The translations under genes and the position numbers were made by a program. From Gentiana macrophylla (taxonomy: Eukaryota > Streptophyta > Magnoliopsida > Gentianales > Gentianaceae): a stretch of 64,000 bases of DNA. Below, one piece after another: positions 9,911-20,665 of the stretch. Under the pieces are notes generated by a model. That model worked only from the letters and a program-made list of their open reading frames with translations. It had not been told where the DNA came from and ran no database searches. Position 1 is the stretch's first letter. Every line of letters starts with the position of its first letter. The stretch covers positions 72,293 through 136,292 of the forward strand of contig JAOBSW010001063.1 in NCBI GenBank assembly GCA_026214975.1, in the 5' to 3' direction.

Positions 9911-12890
9911 CCAACGGTCAATTTTATATATAAATAATTTTCTTATTCATGTCAAGTTTTCATTTTGTAGTCTCTTTTACGTTTTGAGTCCTCTCGTTTG
10001 TCTTCTCTCATGCGAAACTTCCAGATTCTTAAAATAAAAATAAAAATAAAAAAAAAAAAATTATTCGGTTGACCGAGAGACCTCATTCGGTCGACCGAGA
10101 ATTTAGAATTTTTGTTTTGTTTTGTTTTGTTTTGTTCTTGTTCTGTTCTGTTTATACGGTTTCTGATTTGTGTTTTCGAGTCTGGAATTTCGCGTGTCTG
10201 TTTATCCCCGTATGTTTAATCCGTAGGTCTGATAGCAGCATGGGAAACCATGTTAAAATCGATCCACGGTCCATCCTGCTTTGTTTTTCTTCCGTTTGCG
10301 AAACCAGGTAGCAATAATGCAGTCGATTAATTTTCAAGGGCGCTGAGAAAATAACCTAGAAAACATGTGGAGCTACGAATCTAAGATGGGGAAAGCAATG
10401 GAAGCAATACCTTTAAAGCACCAAGATGGCTCCGAAAAAATTTTAAAGGCTTAAATTCTTCGTGGTACAATGTTGAAGGCAAGGTACTACCTTTTTTGCT
10501 TATGTTTTACTATCTTTTGGTTTTTTGAGCATAAGTTAGCCTATACATGAACCTTGGTATGAATCTTAGCCCGGAGTTGGTTTGTAAGATTAATTTTATT
10601 AGTGTCGAAGGTTTTGCCCCAAATCTGTCTCATCTAGAGGGTGTAGGGAAACATGTAGTCGTTGAAAGGAAGCAGTGAATAAAGAGTTCCTCTTAGTTCT
10701 ATCAAAATATCATTGTCCTATGCATGAGATTACCCTGCGGCCGGGGAGCAACAAATTGTGTAGTTTAAGCATTCACAATCTAAAGAAGGCGTTGAGTTTT
10801 GAGAGAACACAATCTTACGCTTTCGTTGAGTTTTATGGTGATGGCTTCTCGGTGAACCCACCTTAAGCGAAGCGAGATTACGCTTTGGGTGACAATTTAG
10901 AAATCGGAGACTCTTAGTACATGGGTTCGAAATGGTCTAACCATGGTGGCGAGTTCAACCGAGCTTCGCTCAATCGACTCCCTCCACGTGTGATGTACGT
11001 TACATCAGTTCAATAAGACTTAGCATAACCGATAAGCCTTCAGGCTAAAGCGGGCTTAATCTTGACGGATTGGCCTGGTATCACATATGTTCCAACGAAT
11101 AAGGCGGCGTAAGCTTGCCTACATAACCGACCTTATTCGGAGTACTTAGATTCATTGTTTCTTATTGTCAAGGCCAAAACCATAATTTTAGCCGAGTTTC
11201 TTAGAATTCACTAATTCCAAGCGCGAGCCGAGGTAAGAGCTTTGGATAAATGGTATGGATAAATGTTGTTTCTAGGTCTCACAACCAAGGAAGGGTATTA
11301 ATCCGCAAAAGCAACAAGCCCACCTCTTATAGTTCGCGAAGGGTCAAAGTCTGGCGATCTAAGAATGATAACTGACAAGGATAATCTTTGGAAAGTCGAG
11401 CTGAGGACTTTAAACTCAGAACTACTTCTTTAAAACCCTTAAGATTTCTTTTTAGGATTTTAGGTTTTGTTTTCTTTGAGTCAAATAAAAGTAACATGAC
11501 ATATGTTGAGGTTTTTTATTTTTCCGTGTTCCGATGGCCATTGGGCTAAGGATGTGCAAAACTTTTTTACTCAATATAGGCCACGTGAAATAGAGTTCCG
11601 TAGGAGAGTCAAGAAATTGCTAAAGAAAAGGAAATTTAGCAATCCACCTTAAGATGGAGGCATTAAGAGAACTTGAGAATTACTGAAAATGTAACAGAGA
11701 ATGATTGGTGTGAACAAGAACAATTTTGGTCAACTTCTAAAACCTTTTAGAAAGGTGATCCAAGTGAAAATCCAAAGTAGTGTGCAATTCATTCTGCAAT
11801 TATCCTTATCTTTCCCTTTACACTTTTTCACCTTCAAACTTTTCGATCCTCTCACCAATCTACCCCAACAGTTCACATTTCTAACCATTCTTTCATCGCC
11901 TCTCTTTCTTTCCATCCGTTTCACTTTCCCACCCAATCCTATTCCTTTAAACAATTCTCAATCCCATAAACACAATTTCTTACCCACCCTTTATCTTTTC
12001 TTCCCAACCTTATGTGTATCTTTTTCTAAACCAATCATACTCTCAACCTCCATTTTGTTTACAAAATACCTTTGTGTTGCGGAATTTGAAATATTGCTAA
12101 GCTTTAATGATTATCTTTTATCATTTTGATTTTCATGATCCTAGTTGAGGTAAGTGTAGCTCTGACCCTAGCTAGATTTTAAGGGTTTTAGGTTCAATCC
12201 AAATACAACTTATCTTTCTACTGGAAGTTTTAAATTTCACACTTTTCCGACTATTCCGGCATTTCTAGATGAAAAGTTTTGTTCTGAACTATCACACCGA
12301 TCCGACCTTGTTGATGACGGTTATGACTTTTACGTGATACATTGGGTTATTAGTAATTTCGAGGAGTAGTTACATCTCCCTAAGTTGTTGATATCCAATG
12401 CAAGCGAGAAGTATTCAATTTTATCTTTAGCCTATAGGTCGCATTGCATCTGTTATACATTTTCGATCGAGTCACCCTCGTGTTTTCCCACGTCGGGTAA
12501 TGCTTTTTTATCTTTGTCTTCTCCACCCGGTTTTAAGAATATTTATGCGGTGGAGGTTGTAGATGAAGACCACCATCTTTAGTTGCTTGTTTATTTTTCT
12601 TTCTATTTAGTATTTTTCTTTTTGGTTTCCCTTGTCATTGGTTGTATAAAATAAAGTGGCTTAAACTGTTTTAAGGTATTTATACCTCATTACTGCCACA
12701 TTATTTTATAACTTCCATAGACATGGTATTTTACGGTTTCGTGGAGTTTGTTTGCTTATACAGGATGTGTCTATCTCTCCACGACGTGCTGACATTTACT
12801 CCGATATTGTTCCATTACTTGAGAACCGTTTCCAGAGCTAAGTCTTTTTCTTAAATTCTCATTTATTTTTGTCATTGAGGACAATGCCAT
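9911..12890 (+). other. Interior of the nested element, no recognisable coding region
   Basis: No gag, RT, RNase H or integrase motif was found in any frame. Open frames here (the longest is 142 codons at 11701-12129) resemble no gag or pol and lie in pyrimidine-rich, low-complexity sequence. Visible structures are an A-rich tract at ~10027-10060, a pair of palindromic words at 10065-10098 and a short TTTTG repeat near 10113-10138. The motif GTCGAGCTGAGGACT at 11395-11409 is also in the non-autonomous element at 46460-46474. Confidence 0.7.
10065..10098. promoter_or_regulatory. Palindromic word pair in the leader of the nested element
   Basis: TCGGTTGACCGA at 10065-10076 and TCGGTCGACCGA at 10087-10098, ~155 bases after the primer-binding site. 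The 22-base spacing is the same as that of the pair at 9040-9073. This is the leader region where packaging and dimerisation signals usually lie in retroelements. Confidence 0.6.
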
Positions 12891-12910
12891 GTTTAAGTGG
12901 GGGGTAGGAG
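12891..12910 (+). other. Second, internal polypurine-like tract of the nested element
   Basis: Contains TTTAAGTGGGGGGTAGG, nearly the same as the terminal tract ~940 bases downstream. The host element has the equivalent at 1501-1520 on the minus strand. Confidence 0.55.
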
Positions 12911-13826
12911 ACTTAGCTATGTTGTTATGATTAAAATTTGAATGAAACGGTAGAAAAATTGAAAATTTTGAAAATTTGAATACATACCATATTATTTATC
13001 TCGTACCCTTAGAATTGTGAGTTCTAGCTAAGAATTGATAGGAAATAAACCAAGTTTCATGAGTACGTGATCATTTTATACTTATGTTAGGTAAATTTAA
13101 GGATATTCATGCCCGTTTTTGCGAGTAGTTATTTATTATTCAATTACTCAATCTGTGAATCGAGTATACCGCGCAAATCATAATAACTGAAGAAATTATG
13201 TGTACATTGCATAGATGATTGGTTATGTAAACTTAGTGTCAATATCTATCTGCTGATGCATTCTTATATTTTAGCCATTAAAGCGGAGTAATAAGCTTGA
13301 GACGTACCTGTGTTTGACAATGCGTTAAAACACTTGGGCTTGTAGTAACATTACCAAAGTAGCCCGCTTGTGGTAATATTCGATGCTATACATGATCTAA
13401 GATAGGGGATACTCTAAAAAGTTTTCTTCCTTGAGATTAATAGTATTTGAAAAATATGAAGAATTGAAGAAATTCAACTTTTAAGAGGCTTTGAGTAGTA
13501 CTCGGTCTCCAAGTCCAAAATCCCTATAGATACGCTCTTGCTTATTGCTCACAGTGCTCACAACCATTGCATGAGGCATAAGAAGTATGAATCTTTGAGG
13601 TTGGTAGGTTGAGATTGCGAAGTTAGCATAAACTCTAATCTTGCCACATTTATATAAAACCAATGCACATGCACACATCACTACGATTCATAGCGAGTAG
13701 TGAATAATGGATATCTTATGAGCATGACTAGTATGAGTTGACTTGAGTTTCTTGTGTAAGTATGATTTGACCATAGAAAATGTTGTCTTGGGGAATGACT
13801 TATTGATGCTTTGTTCGGGACGATCA
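12911..13826 (+). other. 3' untranslated region of the nested element, conserved with its host element
   Basis: Aligns with the reverse complement of about 611-1500. For example the blocks around 13320-13375 and 13500-13520 have clear counterparts near 1030-1100 and 890-950. No coding frame is convincing. Confidence 0.7.
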
Positions 13827-13846
13827 AAGTCTAAGTGGGGGGTAGT
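13827..13846 (+). other. Terminal polypurine tract of the nested element
   Basis: AAGTCTAAGTGGGGGGTAGT directly precedes the 3' LTR terminus TGATGACGG. Confidence 0.87.
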
Positions 13847-15631
13847 TGATGACGGTCAAATTATACCCGTAAAAGTCATCAACGTTGACCTTAAATCGAG
13901 ATTAATAATATATATTTCATATTAAATCACATGTTTATATTTATTATTTAATGATAAGTGATTATTAATATGATATTTGGTATTTAGCCGTTTTCATTAT
14001 TAAAATCCGATTTATCTTGTGCGATTAATGTTGATTTTTACGATCATTACAAATCGAGAAGATTAGTGTCATTCAATCAATTATCTCAAGATAAGGAAGG
14101 AAGGAAATCGGAGCATTAAATGAGAGAGTAATCGGATCGACATGCAAACGCGATGGGGAGCAAGGCAAGCGAAGAAAAGCGTGTAGAACATGGAAAATAT
14201 AGGTTCGGTCGACCGAACCATTAGGCTCGATCGACCGAGTGTCATCTTTCGGTTGACCGAGTGTCGCCTTCGGGCGGTTTTAGGCTTTTGTCGTGTTTAC
14301 CTTCTAGAACCACCCTAAGTCGGCAAAAACCTCTCTATATAAGCAAGCGACTACGAGAATTGTAATATATACCTTAGAATATTATTCAATAAAATCACTC
14401 TATTCATATCTTGATTCAATGTAGTTTATTGAGGGTGTTTCAAAGCAATTTAAAATTTGCATTATGTAAGCCTTTATTTTCTGTTTCTTTTCTTTTAAGT
14501 AATTAATCCCCCCCAATTATGCTTTATTGTTTGAGTTAGTTAATTCATAGCTAGATGATGTAGATCTAGGCTATGACGTTAGGGATGTGGCGACACCTTG
14601 TCTATGAGGATCCCATAACCTACGTCATCTACTTAGTTTCTATCCATGAATCTGTATTGTTTAATTAATGTGTATCTAAGTTAGTTTATATGAATGCTTT
14701 ACGAATTACTGTTTAATCCGTTGTGTATGATGAAACGCTGAGAGATACGTTCAGGGATGTAATCTGGGGGAAAAGACCATTCGGTCGGCCGAGCCCGACT
14801 ATTCGGTCGACCGAGCCCTCTGTTCATCCGTTAGATAGCCATGTCTTTATGGTTAGGTTAACTTAATAGAATTTATTATCTCAGTAGGTATGGCTATGGC
14901 TACGTTACTCGCTTAGTTTAATTAAAATATGTAAAAAGGAAATACCAATATAAAACTCTTAGGTAGGCTTATGAATTGATCTTGGACGTTCGGCGTTATC
15001 TAGGTAGGTTTATATTTGGGGATTGCTAGCTTTTGATTATACATACGTCGTAGATTAGCATGAGACTATAACTTGGTAATTGCTAGTTGGACGAGAGCTT
15101 GAGTAATCGTTTATGAAAGCACGCCTAACCATAGGAATGTTGCACGGACGAGGTGTACGGTTAATATCGGCATCCTTAGAGTCGTAAGTAGCGTGTGAGT
15201 TATATGAGATGGAGGCACCAAAGGCGAAGTCACGTAACAATATCACGTTGATCTAGTGACTCACCGGTGCTAAGTCAAATTAAAGAGGATGACTCCGTAG
15301 CCAATCTAAGATAGATACAAGCGGATTGACAGTTAATAAGTTCAGTTTATTATATAAATTATCTAGGTCCAAACGATAAAGACTATAATTGGGGAGGTTA
15401 ATTACGTTGTGTCGCGTCGTGTCTTTACTTTTCTTGTCTTATGTTGGTCGTAGACCGCCTCTATGTCCTTGACATGTTTAATTAATTGTTTGTATATAAG
15501 ATGATCCACAATTGGTTCCCTGTGGGATCGACCTTGATTCACTATAGCTATACTACGATGGGCCTAGTCCTCTTGCTAGTATTGGTTTATGGTGGTCGAG
15601 TATTATATTATAACCTGATCGACCCCGATCA
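13847..15631 (+). repeat. 3' LTR of the nested element
   Basis: 1785 bases, nearly identical to 8110-9886. The palindromic words recur at 14202-14219 (perfect 18 bp), near 14226-14239 (one change) and 14249-14260. Two more lie at 14781-14792 (TCGGTCGGCCGA, one change) and 14803-14814. The TATA box is at 14336-14342. Confidence 0.92.
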
Positions 15632-15636
15632 GCTAT
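15632..15636. repeat. Target site duplication GCTAT (right copy)
   Basis: Follows the LTR terminus CGATCA directly and matches 8105-8109. Confidence 0.92.
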
Positions 15637-16915
15637 GTAGATTGATGACGAGACAAAACAAGACATTTAAGATTAATTATTCTGACTACGGGAGTCATCC
15701 CCTAAGATAGATCTAGCTCCGGTTAGGCCATCTAGATCATCGTGTCTTCATTACGTGACTTCACATTTTTTAGTCTCCATCTCATATAACTTCTGACACA
15801 ATTACGAAACTAGGGATGCCGGTATAAACCGTAACCTCATCTAAGCAACATTCCTATGATTAGGCGTATTTTTTAGACACCGATTCAATCTCGTCCTAAA
15901 TAACAATCACTTTTTGGGTCTCATGTTAAATTACGATGACAAATAATTAAGTTGATCAAGTTTAATTACTCGTTTGAATTACAAAGTAGAGAACCTGACG
16001 TAGTCGAAGCCGTTCACAGACAAATCAAGGACATCACAGATCTTGCTACCAACGAGACATAGGCTCACTGCCAACAAGCTCATATCTGAACCAGATTTGC
16101 TCGTGAAACGTCTTTTACGTCTCAGATCTACATAAACATGGGTTCGTAAATTAACTACATAACGAAATCAATACACAAAAAGACTACTCCATAACGAAAT
16201 AAATTAGATCTACGAATAAAGATTGCATAATAGAGTAGACATTACCCTCGAAGACGAGCGTGACTACCACTCCTCGATACGATCTCTAACCGGAGATTCT
16301 AACGACTCCGTAATGAACGAACATAAAATAAAATAAAGAAAACAACGAACTATATTGATCAAAGTATTGAAAATAATGTATTTCTAAGGTGTACATATGG
16401 CGTGTTCTACATGCCTTTATTTATAGGTGTTCAAGCTAATTAAGAGATATACTTCAAAATGTCAAACAAATAAGAGATAACTCCGGCCGATCTCAAAATA
16501 ATGTCATCGCGCCTCTAATTTGCGTGTGGAAGTTGGCGCCATCATTTGATTGGTTTGCCGGCTTTTGTCATGCGCTCTACTCTTCTTGTGCTTATCCGAT
16601 ATTTATCTTCAATGCATCTTGAATTTATCTTGAGATTAAATTCTTCTATTTGTATTTATCCTCCATAATTATCCAAATTCTGCAAAATAGATATTTATCC
16701 CAAAATAAATCATATTCAAATAACCAAAATATACAATATAAACGGATAAATACTAAATTATGCCTTATAAATGGATAAATATCAAATTATATAATATAAA
16801 TCACATAACATTAAATAATCCATATAAACAGGTGATTTATCATAAAATATATATTATTAATCCCGATTTAAGGATAATGTTGATGACTTTTACGGGTATA
16901 ATTTGACCGTCATCA
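15637..16915 (-). repeat. 5' LTR of the Athila-like element, U3-side segment
   Basis: Continuation of the LTR interrupted at 8109. Bases 16328-16915 match 1-592. It ends at 16915 in the complement of TGATGACGGTC. The flank 16916-16920 (GTTTC) would be one copy of the element's target duplication; the other lies outside the window. Confidence 0.85.
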
Positions 16916-17860
16916 GTTTCTGGCAGTTTTGTGTTGCACAAAGTATTTTCACGTACTGCACTATATTCTAGTGATTTCTATAAAGCATTATATGTAAAAT
17001 GTTACGAGTAGTGGATATAAGTTGATAGTATGGTGTTGCTTGGGCCTTTGTATGATCACAAAGGGTATATATGGACTTAAACATTAACTATGTGCCTATC
17101 ACGTGACTGCCCAAGTATTTTTGGTGAGGTACAATCATTAACTAACAATGTATTGTACGTGTCGGAGGTATGACTAGTAGTATTATCCATGTTGTATTAA
17201 GCCAACGTATTGTATAGAGTACTATGATTTGACATCACGTTGGAAGTAAATTGTTTTGTAAACTGAGTGAAGTAGATTCATTACTTGTCTCCTAGATTCT
17301 AACAAACTTGAATATCTGTTTTTGATCTTTTACTCCTTACCGAGCTCACTCATTCCTTTTCGGTTGAGAAACTTGTGCAAGGTTTTACGGAACATGTGGA
17401 TGCTTCTCGAGAAGCAAAACATAGGGAGGATGGTTGTTGTTCTGATATGATGCAATGTTTAGTACTTAGTTTCCTTTCGGTGCGCAATGCGAGCCAATTT
17501 TATGATTTAGTAGTCTTTTTTGGTGGACATGTTGTACACTTGTAGTACTGTTTTTCAGTTAATTTATGAGTTAGTTAGCAACATTGATCTTTCTAAAGTA
17601 TGTGTCTTTGCACCAGTGATGTGCAGTTGGTTCTCAACTACTAAGATGGTAGTTGTAGGCACGATATGTTAAGACTTTGAGGGTCTACTTCCCGAGCCTC
17701 AATCGTTTCTTCCTTCCGTGTCATTTCTTGTGTACTCTCTCATATGACGTTAAACTAACATGAAATCGATGATTTTTGTAAAATTTACCTGTTGAACACA
17801 ACATTTCCGGTTAAGGGTTCGGTTCCGGGAGCCGGGTATTGCAATTAATAATTTTTAATT
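16916..17860. other. Unassigned AT-rich sequence
   Basis: No LTR terminus, tRNA-like block or recognised protein motif was seen. A stretch near 17320-17545 is open for about 70 codons on the plus strand but matches nothing I recognise. Confidence 0.4.
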
Positions 17861-18032
17861 TTATTATACTATAATACAATTGTTGAATGTAAGGTTTTAT
17901 AGGTGACATGCATCATACATTTTTATTTATGTATAGGGGACATGCATCATACATTTTTATTTATTATACTATAATACAATTGTTGAATGTAAGGTTTTAT
18001 AGGTGACATGCATCATACATTTTTATTTATGT
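17861..18032. repeat. 100-bp tandem duplication
   Basis: Bases 17861-17932 recur at 17961-18032 essentially unchanged. The sub-block ACATGCATCATACATTTTTA occurs three times (near 17905, 17940 and 18005), so the duplication seems to have had an internal step. Confidence 0.8.
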
Positions 18033-18535
18033 CTTCAGTATGGTTTAACAAAAAGTAGAAAGAAAAAATACAATAAATGTCAAGTGGCAGGAAATTGATA
18101 TAAAGTTATCATAAGGGTTAATCACCTTGGTTACCTTTAGCATCTGAAATCATATAGGCAACTGACAAGTGCATGGTGAAAAAATGCATAAAAGATCATA
18201 CAAAAGTGTCTTTTGTGGTTGTAATGTTTGAGTGTGTGGTTTAATATATGATAAAAAATGTATGATGTGAGGTCATTTTATATGCACATATTCTGTATGT
18301 ATTTTGAGTGCATCTATCATGGCACTAAACATCCTTAAGCCAATGGGGATTTTTAAAAGTTTTTTTTTTTTTTTTTTTTTTTTTTTGTAAACCTCATAGA
18401 ATTTTTGTAATTAAGGTATATAAAAATAAGTATTTTATTGTAATGAAATAAAATTTCACTACAACCTATTTTAAAAAAAAATCATTTTCATTATATTTCA
18501 AAAATGGATTAAATAAATTGAAAAAATCTCGTTGT
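18033..18535. other. Unassigned AT-rich sequence with a 27-base T run
   Basis: The T run lies at 18360-18386. No target duplication flanking it was identified, so it is not called as a retroposon tail. Confidence 0.4.
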
Positions 18536-19260
18536 CAATACCATCATGTCTCACCCTTTAACACATCTCACCTTATTCTAACCCACCGCCTACACTAACC
18601 CTCCCCTTACCTCATCCAACTCATCGTAATTACCACACTCCACCACTACTATCATAGCCTTTCTACCCCAGTCTACCCTACCCCTACATCTACCCTCTCC
18701 CACTGTACTTATACCATCTTACCACCATTACCTTACTCTACCCCTAACCAGCCTACTCCGTTATCGAATCTTTATCCCATACCATCTCGAGCTACATTTA
18801 CCCATCTTAACCATCTTTTCTTTATCCCACCCACCCTACCTACCTTTACCCACATTAACCATATATTATCTTTACCCCATCCACCCACCCCACCTCTACC
18901 CTCTGCATGCCACTCATTCCTTCACCTTCCACATGTCTCATATCTACCACCTAACAATATCTCTATCCGCACTACCTGACCACTCCACCACATCTATCCC
19001 ACCCTTTCTTGATCTCACCTGCCTTCCCAAATTACCCTAACCACCCGGCTCACTTCACCATTTTTACTCTGTACTTACCATCGTACCATTACCCATCACC
19101 ATCTTCGTTATCTTTACCACCCCACACATCACTCTTACTTCATCATCAATAAATCACTTCACCTTACACTACATCACCCTACAGTACGTCACCCTACCCC
19201 CTCACTCACCCTACACCGGCTTACTATCTCATTCTCAAATCCCTCACCCCCTATCACATA
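18536..19260. repeat. G-poor, C/T/A-rich low-complexity tract
   Basis: For ~720 bases the plus strand is nearly free of G and consists of irregular CCAC, TACCC and ACCATC units. There is no fixed period, so it is not a simple satellite. The strand asymmetry is sharp at both ends. Confidence 0.7.
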
Positions 19261-20290
19261 TCATGTCGCCTCTTAAAGAAATTCGCACAATTAATTTCAC
19301 CGCACATTAATTGCATTAATTGAATTAATAATATTACATTACATTGCGTTTATTTTATTTAACTTTATTAACTTACATTACATTGCATTTCTTCTATTTA
19401 ATTTCATCACATCCAAACATGTGTTACACAAAATGATGTATGCCTTCGATACTAAACAATCATCGTTATCTCACTATTGCATGTGATTGTTCCTCTCAAT
19501 TTCCATAGTTTTATGTTCCGACAATTTGAGTAGATTAGCACTTGATCTACATTACATTTATGGGATAATTATACTAATAAGTGAGAGAAGAAGATTTATG
19601 CACGTCATCTTTATAATTAATTAATGGAAACAATGTGTTTAACTATACAATATTCAATGAATGGAGCTAATTTCCTAATTAAGTTTTGGTTAAAAACAAT
19701 GGGAATTGGAGTATGATTTTGTCCACTAACTTTATATAAGTACATGGAATAGAATCAAAATCATGCTAAAATTATATAATTAACAATAAGAACTTGGATT
19801 CTATATCCTAAACTTGTCTCCACCAATAATTGAGTGGGCGACGTCTAAAGATAATCCATAGTTTAATTGCTTGAGCTTCTTGTCATAAGTACAGCCATTA
19901 GATTGTTATTACAATATTATAAAGCAAATAACATTTGGTCTATAAATAATCAGGTGCTGCAAAGCAAATGTAGAGCCATGTGTATTCAGGGGCTTTTTAA
20001 GATTCTTAGATATTTGTTGTTTAAATATGACCTAAAAGCTTTGGGACTTTTGTATAGGTATTAGGTAGTGTTATAATATATAATTAGGTGATAATAGTAC
20101 AAAGAGAAAGAGGGTTAACTGCTACGCGGGTTTGGAGTTATTCTCTGTGATAAACATAACGACCCGTTTTGAAAATAGAAGTGAAATGATAACGGGTCAT
20201 TCGACACGTGCCTAGCTTGTGGAAAAATAAAGCACGTTGGTCTATTGGAACATTGATATCATAGAAGAAGAAAACGAAAAACGATAAAGT
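19261..20290. other. Unassigned AT-rich sequence
   Basis: No coding motif, LTR terminus or RNA gene was identified. The 65-codon frame at 19867-20064 has no recognisable features. Confidence 0.4.
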
Positions 20291-20665
20291 AAAATTGTAG
20301 AAAATCTAGGCCCAAACACATATAAGAGGAAGAGTCTCATCCTCAAAACCTAGGTTGTGAGATAGGGGAAGTTCATCTCTTAATATGATGGATGATATAA
20401 TAAAGAACGCGTAATGCAGACAACCTTAATAAGTTCTCTCAAGTGTGGGCCTATATAAAGAGAGACACAGACACATACAAGACATAAAAGGGCACTATAA
20501 TGCCAACAAAGAGACATAACACTTTGCACAATAAAGGGTGACTCTAGTACCATGTAGAAAATCTAGGCCCAAACTCATATAAAAGGAGAGACATCATCCC
20601 AAAACTTATGTTATGAGGTGAGGGAAGTCAATCTTTCAATATGATATATGATACAATAACAAGTG
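20291..20665. repeat. Diverged direct repeat, ~255-base period
   Basis: Bases ~20297-20400 and ~20552-20660 share TGTAGAAAATCTAGGCCCAA and the following ~90 bases with substitutions. This looks like a partial duplication of a degraded mobile element; the class is not evident. Confidence 0.6.

Larger units (their letters stand above)
8110..15631 (+). mobile_element. Non-autonomous Athila-family LTR retrotransposon (LARD-like), nested
   Basis: A structurally complete 7.5 kb element: LTRs at 8110-9886 and 13847-15631, primer-binding site at 9893, polypurine tract ending at 13846, and a perfect 5-bp target duplication GCTAT. No gag or pol motif was found in the ~4 kb interior. The LTR start TGATGACGGTCAAATTATAC, the polypurine tract and ~1 kb of 3' untranslated sequence are shared with the host element around it. 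It therefore looks like a non-coding derivative mobilised by proteins of the coding relative. The two LTRs differ by scattered substitutions and short indels only, which suggests recent insertion. Confidence 0.92.
1..16915 (-). mobile_element. Athila-like Ty3/gypsy LTR retrotransposon, decayed, split by a nested relative; left end outside window
   Basis: Read on the minus strand, the order is 5' LTR (15637-16915 plus 7789-8109), primer-binding site, gag, protease, reverse transcriptase, RNase H, integrase, long 3' untranslated region, polypurine tract and 3' LTR (1-592, cut by the window). Protease before RT and integrase last is the Ty3/gypsy order. Athila affiliation is inferred from the tRNA-Asp-type primer-binding site, the DLGAS protease motif, FMDD in RT and HLPVELEH in integrase. 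No envelope-like frame follows integrase. Several frameshifts break gag and pol. The two LTR portions that can be compared (1-592 and 16328-16915) are nearly identical, which suggests the element is not very old. The plus-strand element at 8110-15631 lies inside its 5' LTR. Confidence 0.88.

Noticed and set aside
11701..12129. 142-codon plus-strand frame inside the nested element
   Set aside because: Low-complexity Phe/Ser/Leu/Pro-rich translation of a pyrimidine-rich stretch; no gag or pol motif and no homologous frame in the related element.
18360..18386. T run as the tail of a minus-strand retroposon
   Set aside because: No flanking target duplication and no RNA polymerase III boxes or LINE 3' end nearby.
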